Source of the DNA: Sambucus nigra
Taxonomy: Eukaryota; Streptophyta; Magnoliopsida; Dipsacales; Adoxaceae
Assembly: GCA_949130495.1 (NCBI GenBank)
Contig: OX422217.1
Coordinates: 576,138,606-576,202,605, forward strand
DNA: 64,000 nt
Direction: 5' to 3'
In this document: positions 54,667 through 64,000 of the stretch, one piece after another
Layout of the letters: each line of letters begins with the position of its first letter
How positions within the stretch are numbered: the stretch's first letter is position 1
Position numbers and translations under genes: made by a program
The notes under the pieces: generated by a model
Seen by the model: only the letters and a program-made list of their open reading frames with translations
Database searches by the model: none
Told to the model about the DNA's origin: nothing

Positions 54667-57198
54667 ATGAAGAGAGAGTCTTTCAGTGGAACGATTGGCT
54701 CACTAGTAAGTGTTGCTAACACTGATGGAGAAGTTGTGTTCGTGGAACCCCACTGGTGGACATCCACCCGGGGAATTCATTGAAATAAGGCAGTTGAGGC
54801 CGGTAGCATGTTTTCTTTTAGTTGAGGAGCTAAGCAAACTATGAAGGCGATTGTCAGGATCGAGGCTATAGAGTCTGAGATACTGATAACCTTAATATGG
54901 TAAGGGTGGCCAGATATGGGGAACAATTGTTATATGGAGCGTAGAACCACGCGGTTAGTCCTTGATCGGTAAAAGTTAAAGGACAAGAATAGGGTGCCAA
55001 GGTGGGGCATCGATTAAAGTATTTTTGGTTCATGTAGGGCAAGTGTACCATGTCCGAGAACCATTTTGAGTAGCGAGGGTAATTGGAAAGAATGTTGTTA
55101 TAAGTTTCACCTCGACTGAAGGAGGCATACTTTGGGTGGCAAGATTCAGTCACAGTATTTTATTAGCCCTAGATTCGTGTGTGATTCGAGTTTACTGGTA
55201 TTATCGATAATATTATATAGTGCATGTCTATATGTTTTTTCGCGGTAGCGGGGCTCAATTTTCTTCATTCATTATGAAAATGGGTGTTGCCATTTCGAGC
55301 TTATATCTGGTTTGTACTGCTCGTTTCATGTGTGTTATACGAGTATGGTAGTGTTATGAGAGTAATGTTATTGTATTTGTTGATTATCAGAGCGATAGCA
55401 GTCTAATGATTGCAAGACTATCATATCCACGGTTCCAGGGTGGAACGGGTTGTTGTTGCGATATCTTACCTGGATACAGGTTGAGCTAGCCTTTATTATA
55501 CGATTGGGTGGAATTTCAGTAAGTAGATGTTTCATTATCATGCTTTGAGTGCGTGGCTACCTTATGTATATGATTTAAGGTATACCTCATGATTTAAGGT
55601 ATGCAGGACTTATTATTGAGGTGTGAGTTTAAGCTTGTCGTTGTTTGCACAAAAGGACTTAGTGTTAGTACGAACGCTTGGTGGTGTGGCTCCTGGAGAG
55701 AAATAGGAGTTCAAACCACATTTTGTTGAAAGAGGGGATAGGGATATCTCGGTTGTGTATGTGAAACAAACGGACCTCCACAACCGATAAAGTTAAGTAT
55801 TAGTGTATCGGAGGGGTTTCTTGTTTGGATTTCGCTTGCGAGACACTCCACGCATGAACCTTAACGACGTCGGGAGTGGAGAGATGTTATGAGATGCAAG
55901 GATGTTGGTTTTGATGATAAGTTACATAGTGTGGAGAAAACACTATAGACTGAAAGCCGTGTGATGATTACTTGCTTATAGAAATAAAAGTGCTAGGGAA
56001 GAGCACTGAAATGGTTCTCTCACTGCAAGTAAACAAGTGAGGTAGGGTTGAGGAATTGATTTGAGGCTTATATCCAGGCCTTAAATAGAACGCTGATTCA
56101 AAGGAAATATGTTTTAAGTATGATGTTTGTAATATTTGTGTAGAGTATAGGCACCCCGATTAGTTAAAATTTCCATCTCGCCAAGGTGGAAGGACATAGA
56201 GATAGAAGCGCATTAGTAGTTTAGCGAGGTAGGATTTAAAACCTCCCGCTGATGTGCCTTAGGCCATTATATCTTGATGACCGACGATGCGAGGAAGTAG
56301 TGTAATGGGAGGATTCCTTGTCTGGATTTCGCTTTGCGAGACGTCCCACGCATGAATCCGAGTGAATGTCGGAAGTCGGGAGAGGTCTTGGGCACTAGGT
56401 ACATAGTTAGAATAATACACATTTTTTTCGCGTATAGGAATCACATTGATCTTAGGAATATTGGGAAGTAAGGCTAGTAAGTATAGGAAGAATTGAATTT
56501 CAAATTAATCGGGTTAGGAAAACCCAGGTGTTAGTTCCAGGCCGAGGAAGTGAGGCCCATTTTTAGAGAGAGTGGCACGTCTGTGACGTTTACAGTGGTT
56601 GTGCAATTAGGCACGAATTAAAAAGGTGTATGGGCACCTTAATGAGTTGATTTTATATACAACCCAAAATAGAAGGGACGTAGTATATAAAACTGAAGAT
56701 TATGCTGCGAGGCAGTTATAAATGAGATTGGAGTTTGTTGGATGGAATGTCGTATGGGGTACGCAAGAACCCAATTATATCGGTGCAATAAGAGGTAGCA
56801 CGCCCAAGATACGCGATGAGACTGATGGGAGTAGTCAAACGCTAGTGTAGTTTCCTTTTGAGGGAAAATTTAATGTCCTGATGTAGATAAGTGGACGCCT
56901 ATAGTAGCAGATCTCCGATGGGATCAATAAGTTAGAGCGACGGCTATAGGCTCGTTTTCGCTATACGTGGAAATAAAAGCACTTGATGCGATGTAACGTG
57001 AGAGTTAACCTTACGACCGAGGTAGTGTCGTAGCATATAAGAATATAGATAAACCTTAAAATAGGTAGGTACTGAACGAGTGTATGGGCGAGTGCCTTTG
57101 GATTAGTACCATACGACTTTTGTGCGATGTAACGTGATTAGCGATCCTAGGTTGGTAGTACTGGTCGCATCTGAATTTCGAGGACGAAATTCTGTTGT
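54667..57198 (+). other. Interior of G without recognised genes
   Basis: No gag, RT or integrase motif on either strand. It contains two diverged copies (about 55820-55885 and 56312-56385) of a block around GGATTTCGCTT-GCGAGAC, then CCACGCATGAA, that also occurs once in the 3' LTR (59630-59690). Short open frames here look random. Confidence 0.55.
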
Positions 57199-57222
57199 GG
57201 GGGGAGGGTGGAGGGGGGAGAA
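57199..57222 (+). promoter_or_regulatory. Polypurine tract of G
   Basis: 24 bases, GGGGGGAGGGTGGAGGGG then GGAGAA, directly before TGTAATACC. Confidence 0.88.
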
Positions 57223-57653
57223 TGTAATACCCCGCACTTTTATGGATATTTAAATACCATAAGTGGGTATAATTTGGAGATTTGAGGAATTTCTCCAAAT
57301 AATAATTTTTGGAGTTTACGAGGGTTAGACGATTTTCGATGTGTGCTACATTTACTTTTGGCAGCAAGTAAATGAGTTGGACTATTTTAATTACATGTTC
57401 TAATTGGATAGAACGACAAAGAATAATATTTCAATTGGAAAACCTGTATTATAATGTGATGGATTTAATTAGTGAATTGTAGTTAAGTAACTCAGGTTTC
57501 GAGTGTGAGGTTGGTTTCAGAATGACCGAGATAGTCAAAATAGAGTATCCGGGAGTATTGTATAGGTTCCGGGGACGTTTGGACTAATAGGGACTCGTAA
57601 TTGAGTAAACGAGTCATTTTTGGGTTTATAAGGGATAAACCCTTATTCTCTCC

Positions 57654-57660
57654 TATAAAA
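57654..57660 (+). promoter_or_regulatory. TATA box of the G LTR
   Basis: CCTATAAAAGG, about 430 bases into the LTR and followed by a purine-rich leader-like stretch (GAGAGGGAGAAAG). Confidence 0.65.
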
Positions 57661-58215
57661 GGCACGAGAGAGGGAGAAAGAAAGAAAGAAAAAGAGAGAA
57701 AGAGGAGAAGTAGGAGAGAGGAAGAAAAAGGGAGATTCCGGCCAAACTCTGCGGGATTCGACTCGAGGTCGTCGAATTTTATCCACGAGGCAAGTGTTCA
57801 CTTGCTTTATTTAATTTAGTGTATATATCTCATATTATAGTTGGTAAACTATAAAATTTTGGGTTAGAACCCTTAAAATAAATTTGGGTAGGTTGAGTAT
57901 GAGTTTACAAATTGAGGTATTGTAAAATCTTAATGATTTCTAGTGTTTAAACCGTGTTAATGGAGTGTGGAAATAAATTGAAATGGGGGAAATTGGTAAG
58001 ACTAGGGATTTAATGGTTTTTGAGTTAAAATCTAAGAAAATTGTTTTAATTCCCCAAATAATTGATGTGTTAAAAGAATAATATGGATTAGAAGTTATAG
58101 TGTTGTTAGTTGAGAATGGAAACCATAGGAATGGAGTTTAGGTTGATATATTGAGTATTTGGAGTTTTAGATTTCGTCCGAAATCGACAATGGCCGACCT
58201 ATCTAGTGTGACCAG

Positions 58216-58330
58216 TCGATCGCGCCCCTAGGACCGGTCGATCGGTTCAAGGTAAAAAGGTTACTGCTTGGTTTGTTAGGAAATTTGCCCATATCGCGAT
58301 CGATCGGGGGTCAGGGACCGATCGACTGTT
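58216..58330 (+). repeat. Palindrome cluster in LTR G
   Basis: CCAGTCGATCGCG, ACCGGTCGATCGGT, TCGCGATCGATCG and GACCGATCGACTG within 115 bases. Same relative place as the clusters in E and F. Confidence 0.75.
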
Positions 58331-58856
58331 ACTCTATTTTCTTCCCAAGAACCGGAGTTTTCTATTTCTTTTTGTCCTTGGGTTTAAAACTTAGGGGCCT
58401 TCTTAATTAGTGTATTATAAATGGTTATGACAAAAAAGGACTTGAGGAGTTGATTACTAACCTCGGGTTAGTTAAGGGTACAATCTGAGGTGAGGACCTA
58501 ACGAATGTTCAGGACGAGAGACATTTGAGAAAATTATTCGGCAAGCGTATGTGAGTATATTTATCCGGTTAGGATAAATATGGGCCGATTGTAATTGAGG
58601 AAATCCTAGAAAGCGATTAGGATGGAATTTAGGATATGAGCCAAAGAGAATTGAGTGGTCGTCTTACGTCTAGTGACGACTACTAGTATAGGTGATGCGA
58701 TACCTATGGAATTAAGATAAGTAGTTACTATACTTATTTAGTTGACACGAATTAGTATATTCAGGTGATTGGCTATCGCTATGAGAGTTTGGCAATTATA
58801 ACCATATATTCTGAGATTGATATATAAAATATATATACATATGGAAGTTGTTAAAG

Positions 58857-58884
58857 TATATATATATATATATATATATATATA
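58857..58884. repeat. (TA)n microsatellite
   Basis: About 14 TA units inside LTR G. Confidence 0.9.
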
Positions 58885-59437
58885 ATGATACGAATACATA
58901 TCTGTGTGTGATTGGTATATTTGTATCTTAGAGGCTGGTTCCACGGGCATTGCTTTGGCGTAGGGTTGGAACAACCAGATTATATATTTTTCTCTAGTGC
59001 GATCCAGGGAGGTTGCGCGATGTGGATGAATCCCCTAGCTTGAGGAGAAGGCAGACTATACAACCAGGTCACCGCGTTCGAGTGAAATGTGTGTGTACTC
59101 CACTTGCATAGGGAACATGACTGCCTCCACCGTTGTGTATTTTTACCATGATCATGAGTAAGTCTGGCTTGGTACCGTGGTACAGTGAGTAAACCCGGAT
59201 TTGGATAGGCTCTATGAGACTGCATCCTCGAGTTATAACTCGGTGGGATGGTTATTATACTTATGTTATGATAGGTATAATTATACTTGTTGTGTATAAT
59301 GCATTGCGTGTATATAAGACGAGATATTATATAATTGACTTGAGTAAAGTAAAGAGAATAATAAGTTGGCATTCCCCTTTCGGTAGATTTATATCTGGAT
59401 TTATATAAAAATGAATTATAGGTTCTAGTAAAAACTA

Positions 59438-59558
<121 letters not shown>

Positions 59559-60608
59559 TATGTGCTGAGGGTCTAATGGATCTCGACGATCAACATTGCC
59601 AGGTAGTAGTGTGTAGGGGGTTCCTGATTTGGATTTCGCTTCGCGAGACACCCCACACATGAATGTAGCGCAGTGCTGGGAATGGGGAGAAGTTTAGCCC
59701 TTAGTACTTGGGTTTATGAGGACTTAGAGGATGGGTGATATCGTTTTAGTTAGGCAGTGTAACTTAACTAGGTTGTCAAAAGGTTTGCGATAGGTGTGCA
59801 CTATTAGAAGAGAGGTGAGGGATATCTCATGGGACTTCGATACCAATTTAAATATGAGAAAATTGCATATTTTTAAATATAGCATTTATGCACTTGTAGA
59901 ATCTTTTCAAACTCGGGCACTGACCCGTTTCTCTATTTTCCCCTCTTTTGCTATATATATATATTAGGTGTCCAGACATAGGGATTCCTAGATGATGATC
60001 CGTTCCAGTCAGACGTTTACTGCAGCAGCTGTGGATGCATGGAGGTTTATTTTAGATGCCTATATTCTTGCGATCTAGATAAAAATTCTTGTAGTGACAT
60101 TCAGGGCCATATCCCAATTGTATTCATTTGTTCTTTTACAACCATTTTGTGTGGCATTCAATTTGGTTGTATTATGTTACACCGAGTGTTTAGTTATTTT
60201 ATTTCATTTTAGTTATATATATATAAACTATTGTGATTGATTTATTTGAATGGTTTGGTTAAAAAGATTAGTTATTATGATATTTTGACGCCAGCCTAAT
60301 AGGTTATTAGTAATTAAATTGGTTTTCGATAGTGATGCTGAGAATGTACCATATGACACTCCTGTTTTGATTTGGTATGGGATTGATCACCCGGTATTTT
60401 ATTAGGCGGGGTGTCACACCCTGGACCGGGGCATAGGGGAATGCAACCAAACATATTGAGAGATACTTAATAAAACAGTAGACCTCTCTATGGATGTGGG
60501 CAAGCTGCCGAACCATGTACATAGTTATGTTGTGCGTGTGATTTTCTGCTTTCTTTATTAATTGTGATTGTTCTTCGTATCTATTGTGATATTTTTTTAT
60601 ACCAAAAT

Positions 60609-60627
60609 TGGCGCCGTCTGTGGGAAC
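60609..60627 (+). promoter_or_regulatory. Primer binding site region of H
   Basis: TTGGCGCCGTCTGTGGGAAC, the same signal as in A and B and the undecayed version of it. Confidence 0.7.
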
Positions 60628-60670
60628 CACTGTTATTCCTACGAGAACACTCACTAATTGAAAGCCCTCA

Positions 60671-62216
60671 ATGTCTCATCACAGCAGTAACATCCCTCAA
60701 GCCGAAGATGTTCAGGAAGAACCTGCCCCTCCCAAGATAAGGTCAGAAGTTCGCTAGCCGAAACCTAGGCTTCGCCAGAAGGGGCAACCTTCTGAAGAGA
60801 GTCATGAACCATTAAGGTCCACACAGATTTACAGGTTGGTCGACGCCGATGAGGCCAGACTTCGAGAACAAGAACAAGCCACTCGTCGCCAAAAATAGGA
60901 GAATGCTCGCTTAAAAGGGTGACTAGAAAGAATGGAGAGGGATTTCCACAAATATACAAGATGACGCTATGCTCGGACTCCTAGTCCTCAGGTGATCAAG
61001 TCTCACAGTCGAGGAAGGATCCCCAGGCGTGACCAAGGAAGAATTAAGAGGAATAGGTCAGAGGATGGTCGATCAGAACAACTACAGCCAACTCGACGTC
61101 GGAAGTCCTGGTTGACAAAATGATGAAATCAGGAGTTTGGTCCGTAGGGAGATGGATCAGCACCCAGCCTAACGAGGGGCCAGGTCCACACGAAATCTAG
61201 CCAGAAGAGCTCTTAACACCCATATGAAGTCCCCTTTTTCAAGGCCGATAGAAGAAGAAGATCCCCCCAAGAAGTTAGCAATCCTTATATTCAAGATCTA
61301 CAAATGGTTCAAGAGGCTGCCATATAAATTTATCAAGAGATTTAAGGCTCTGACTGAATTATTTATAGCTCTCTTCATAACCAGCGGCTCACACCCAAAT
61401 ATAATGGATGCATTACTCACAATGAAGAAAAAGCCATAGGAAAACCTCAGGGAATATGCCAAGAGGTACTGGGAGTTTTTCAATGAGATTGAGGACTACT
61501 CGAAGAAGGTTATCGTAGCGTCCTTTAAGGTCGATTTGCCAATCACTTCCTTACTACACCAATCCCTAACTAAGAAGGAGGCTAATTCCATCGACGACCT
61601 AATGGCTCGTATTAAAAAATACGCCAAAGTCAAAGATGCAATCCATCTTAATACGGGGGACAATGGTCGCGCGAAGACGAACAAAGGAACAAAGAAGAAT
61701 AATTCCCAAAAGAAAGAAAATAAGAATGGGGGTAGGAATGGCACCAAAAACGACAACAAAAATGACCTCTCGAAAGCATTCCAGGTTGTTAACACAGTCT
61801 TCAAGGAATCGATATACAAAATCCTCGCCAAGATCAAGAAAGTGCCATTTGTAAAGTGGCCCAAGAAGATGGGAGGATACCTAAAGAAGCGCAATAACGC
61901 ACTGAGGTGTGCGTTCCACAAAGAAGGCGGTCACAGGACTAAACACTGCAAAGAACTCAAATCTCATCTCGAGGAGTTGGCCCATGCTGGTCATCTTAAT
62001 GAGTTCATAGACAAAGTCACAACCAATGGCGACCAAAATCCAGACAACGTCCTCGAGGATGAGATAGGCCACGAGTTCTCAATAATTCATGTGGCATCAT
62101 ACCTCAAGCAAGTACAAGGAAATGATGTTCAGATGGAAGTTAAGAAGCTTACTGTCGTTATGCAAGCCTTTCAAATTGACCCCGCTAAGACTCAGGCCGG
62201 GAAGTATCGGCGATAA
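60671..62216 (+). pseudogene. Gypsy H gag
   Basis: Starts MSHHSSNIPQAEDVQEEPAP at 60671; stops and frameshifts follow. From 61224 one frame continues to 62216 with a single TAG at 61437: ENLREYAKRYWEFFNEIEDY, KKVIVASFKVDLPITSLLHQ, NSIDDLMARIKKYAK (gag domain end), a Lys/Asn-rich segment, then the knuckle CAFHKEGGHRTKHC and HLEELAHAGHLNEFI typical of Tat gag. Gag builds the particle and packages RNA. Confidence 0.85.
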
Positions 62217-62800
62217 GAAGATATCGACTACAACAAACACATTATGTTTACTGAGGATGACTTAGTTGGTGTGAGTACCCCTCACCATGACGCATTGGTC
62301 ATCACACTTGGGATAGCTAATTGGGACATTGACAGGTTGCTCGTCGACCAAGGTAGATCTTCCAAAGTGATGTACCTAGACTTATTCCACAAATTAAAAT
62401 TGAATATTATCAATCTCGAAGAGGCCACCATTCTGCTGGTCGGCTTTGCAGGAAAGATAACCATGCCAATGGAAATATAGTCCTTCCAGTTAGGGTAAGA
62501 TTTGGTGTAGTGAGTATTTCAAAGATGATCGAGTTTTTGGTGATAGATATTGAATCCCCCTACCATGAAATTATGGGTAGGGGTTGGCTCCACGCTATGA
62601 AGGCCGTTCCATCCTCATATCATCAGAAACTCAAGTGCATAACAGATCGGGGGTGGTCGAGATTCGTAGCGACCAAGCTTTAACCAGGAAATGCTTCATC
62701 GCAGCTATCTTCCCCAAGCACGAGAAGAAAAAGGACGAGACCAAAGTACAGGAGGAAGACCAAGAAGGCGTGTTAACTTTAAAATAAAAATTATGGTACG
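62217..62800 (+). pseudogene. Gypsy H protease region
   Basis: MFTEDDLVGVSTPHHDALVI, then RLLVDQGRSSKVMYLDLF. The family active site VDxGSSS... is altered to VDQGRSS. LLVGFAGKITMPMEI ends at a stop (62478). Downstream, in another frame, FLVIDIESPYHEIMGRGWLH matches the C-terminal protease motif YNxIMGR. Confidence 0.8.
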
Positions 62801-62929
62801 ACCGATCAAGGGTGGAGGAAACCAGGGTCCACCCCACAAATAGGGTGGTCGAAGACCTGGAAGAGGTTGCAGCTAGAGTCAACTTACCTGAAAGGAGATT
62901 TCTAATCGGACCCTCCCTCACCGACTAAG

Positions 62930-64000
62930 AAAAGGAGCTCACCATATTCCTCCGGAGCAATCTGGATGTTTTATTCTGGGAACCGTAAGATCTTCCTGGG
63001 ATAGACCCCTAAATTGCATGCCATCGACTCCACGTCGACCCAAATTTCAACCCAGTCACTCAAAAGGCTCGCCGAATAGCCCTAGAAATGGTGACGATAA
63101 TAGAGAAAAAGGTAGGAAAGTTACTGGATGCATGTTCCATTCGGGAAGTTCAATTATTTAGATGGATATCCAATCCAGTCATAGTACCCAAAAGCAACGG
63201 AAGCTGGAGAATATGTATTGACTTTACCGACCTCAGCAGGGCCTATCCCAAAGACAGTTTTCCTCTCTGAAAGATAGACCAGCTGGTCGACGTCGCTGCA
63301 ACGCATGAAAGAATGAGATTTTTGGATGCTTACTCTGGATACCACCAAATCCCACTTTACGAGTCAAACTAAGATAATACCTCCTTCATAACGCCTATTA
63401 GGTTATATTATTATAAAGTCATGGGGTTCGGCCTAAAAAATGCAGGAGCGACTAGTCATGGGGATGTCCAAGAATTAGATGGGAGAAACAATGGAGGTTT
63501 ACATCGACAACATGCTCTTCAAAAGTAAACTTAAAAGTGACCATCTCTCAGACCTAGCGGAGTCCTCAGGAAATATCAGATGAAACTTAATGCTAGCAAG
63601 TGTTCATTCAGTGTCCAGTTAGGAAAGTTCCAAGGATACATGGTCAGCAAAAGAGGGATTGAAGCAAACCCTAATCAGATCGATGCCATCAAAAAAGTTC
63701 AGTCCCCTCAGATGATTAGAGATGTCCAGAAGCTTACCGGCATGCTTACTGCACTTTACTGCTTCATCTCTAAGTCTTCAGAGCGCTGTCATTCTTCCAA
63801 CCGTTGAAGAAAAATAAGGGCTTAGTATGGAATGATGACTGCTCCAAAGCCCTAAAAGGGCTCAAGTCTTACCTCAGCAAGCCACCCTCACTGGTAATCC
63901 CAAGCTAAGGTGACCCATTATATCTCTATCTTACCATGTTAGACCACACTATGAGCTCTGCCTTGGTATGCGAGAAGGAAGAATGCCAACACCTAGTCTA
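62930..64000 (+). pseudogene. Gypsy H reverse transcriptase and start of RNase H
   Basis: 62990-63090: LPGIDP, CHRLHVDPNFNPVTQKARR. 63088-63270: KLLDACSIREVQ, NPVIVPKSNGSWRICIDFTD, LSRAYPKDSFPL. Next, RFLDAYSGYHQIPL and MGFGLKNAGAT. The catalytic YVDD region near 63500 reads VYIDNMLF in a shifted frame. 63580-63807: MKLNASKCSFSVQLGKFQGY, SKRGIEANPNQIDAIK, LTGMLTALYCFISKSSER. Then VWNDDCSKALKGLKSYLSKP leads into RNase H at the window end. At least five stops and frameshifts. Confidence 0.88.

Larger units (their letters stand above)
60419..64000 (+). mobile_element. Gypsy element H (Tat-like), 5' part, cut by window end
   Basis: Follows G directly. About 185 bases of an LTR end (60419 to about 60606) precede the primer site at 60609. 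Gag, protease, RT and the start of RNase H follow on the plus strand. The LTR start is missing, apparently replaced by G. The gag and RT motifs resemble Tat elements but differ clearly from A and B (for example AFHKEGGHRTKHCKELKSHL). Many stops: inactive. Confidence 0.85.

Noticed and set aside
54866..57367. Minus-strand frames of about 60-100 codons in G
   Set aside because: No motif, no conservation between LTR and interior copies; random open frames.

Overview
The window looks like a transposon-rich stretch of a flowering-plant (probably eudicot) nuclear genome. I see plant-type Ty1/copia and Ty3/gypsy LTR retrotransposons, a Helitron, a CACTA-like end, long microsatellites, and remnants of plant genes with spliceosomal introns. 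There is no bacterial or organellar gene organisation. The species cannot be named from this sequence. Almost everything is mobile DNA, and the three recognisable host genes (ALOG/LSH, MATH-domain, GPN-loop GTPase 3) are all broken.

Layout. 1-518: 3' part of an LTR related to element C. 522-about 800: CACTA-like terminus, followed by a decayed ALOG-domain (LSH) gene at 1600-1968. 3042-about 5390: truncated LTR E. 5617-7246: non-autonomous Helitron. 7459-16660: a two-MATH-domain gene whose first visible exon is cut in two by copia element D (7546-14337, TSD AATAA). 18774-30495: gypsy element A of the Tat type (minus strand, TSD CAAAT). 31909-31968 plus 49808-50290: a GPN3-like gene piece cut in two by a second Tat element, B (31969-49802, TSD ATGAC). 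B itself carries a nested non-autonomous LTR element C (40501-46362, TSD ATACT). 50845-60418: gutted Tekay/Del-like element G with a solo LTR F (51743-54661, TSD GTACA) inserted in it. 60419-64000: 5' half of another Tat-like gypsy element H, cut by the window end.

The most interesting content is in A and B. Each carries, between the end of pol and the 3' LTR and on the opposite strand, a 3.5-3.7 kb gene that appears to contain spliceosomal introns and its own TATA-like promoter. Its N-terminus resembles the 'putative gypsy type transposon' family (Pfam Transposase_28), followed by long coiled coils and a conserved C-terminal block. Sense gag-pol and this antisense gene converge tail-to-tail on a minisatellite built from a palindromic core (CCAACCGNAGTTGG). 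An antisense intron cannot be spliced from the sense genomic RNA, so it survives retrotransposition.

The second candidate novelty is element C. It has long LTRs, a tRNA-Asp primer site, a polypurine tract, and a single 383-codon ORF with no resemblance to gag or pol. The third is a set of unrelated palindrome clusters at the same relative place in three different Tekay-like LTRs (E, F, G). All functional statements rest on reading translated frames by eye; no database search was run.
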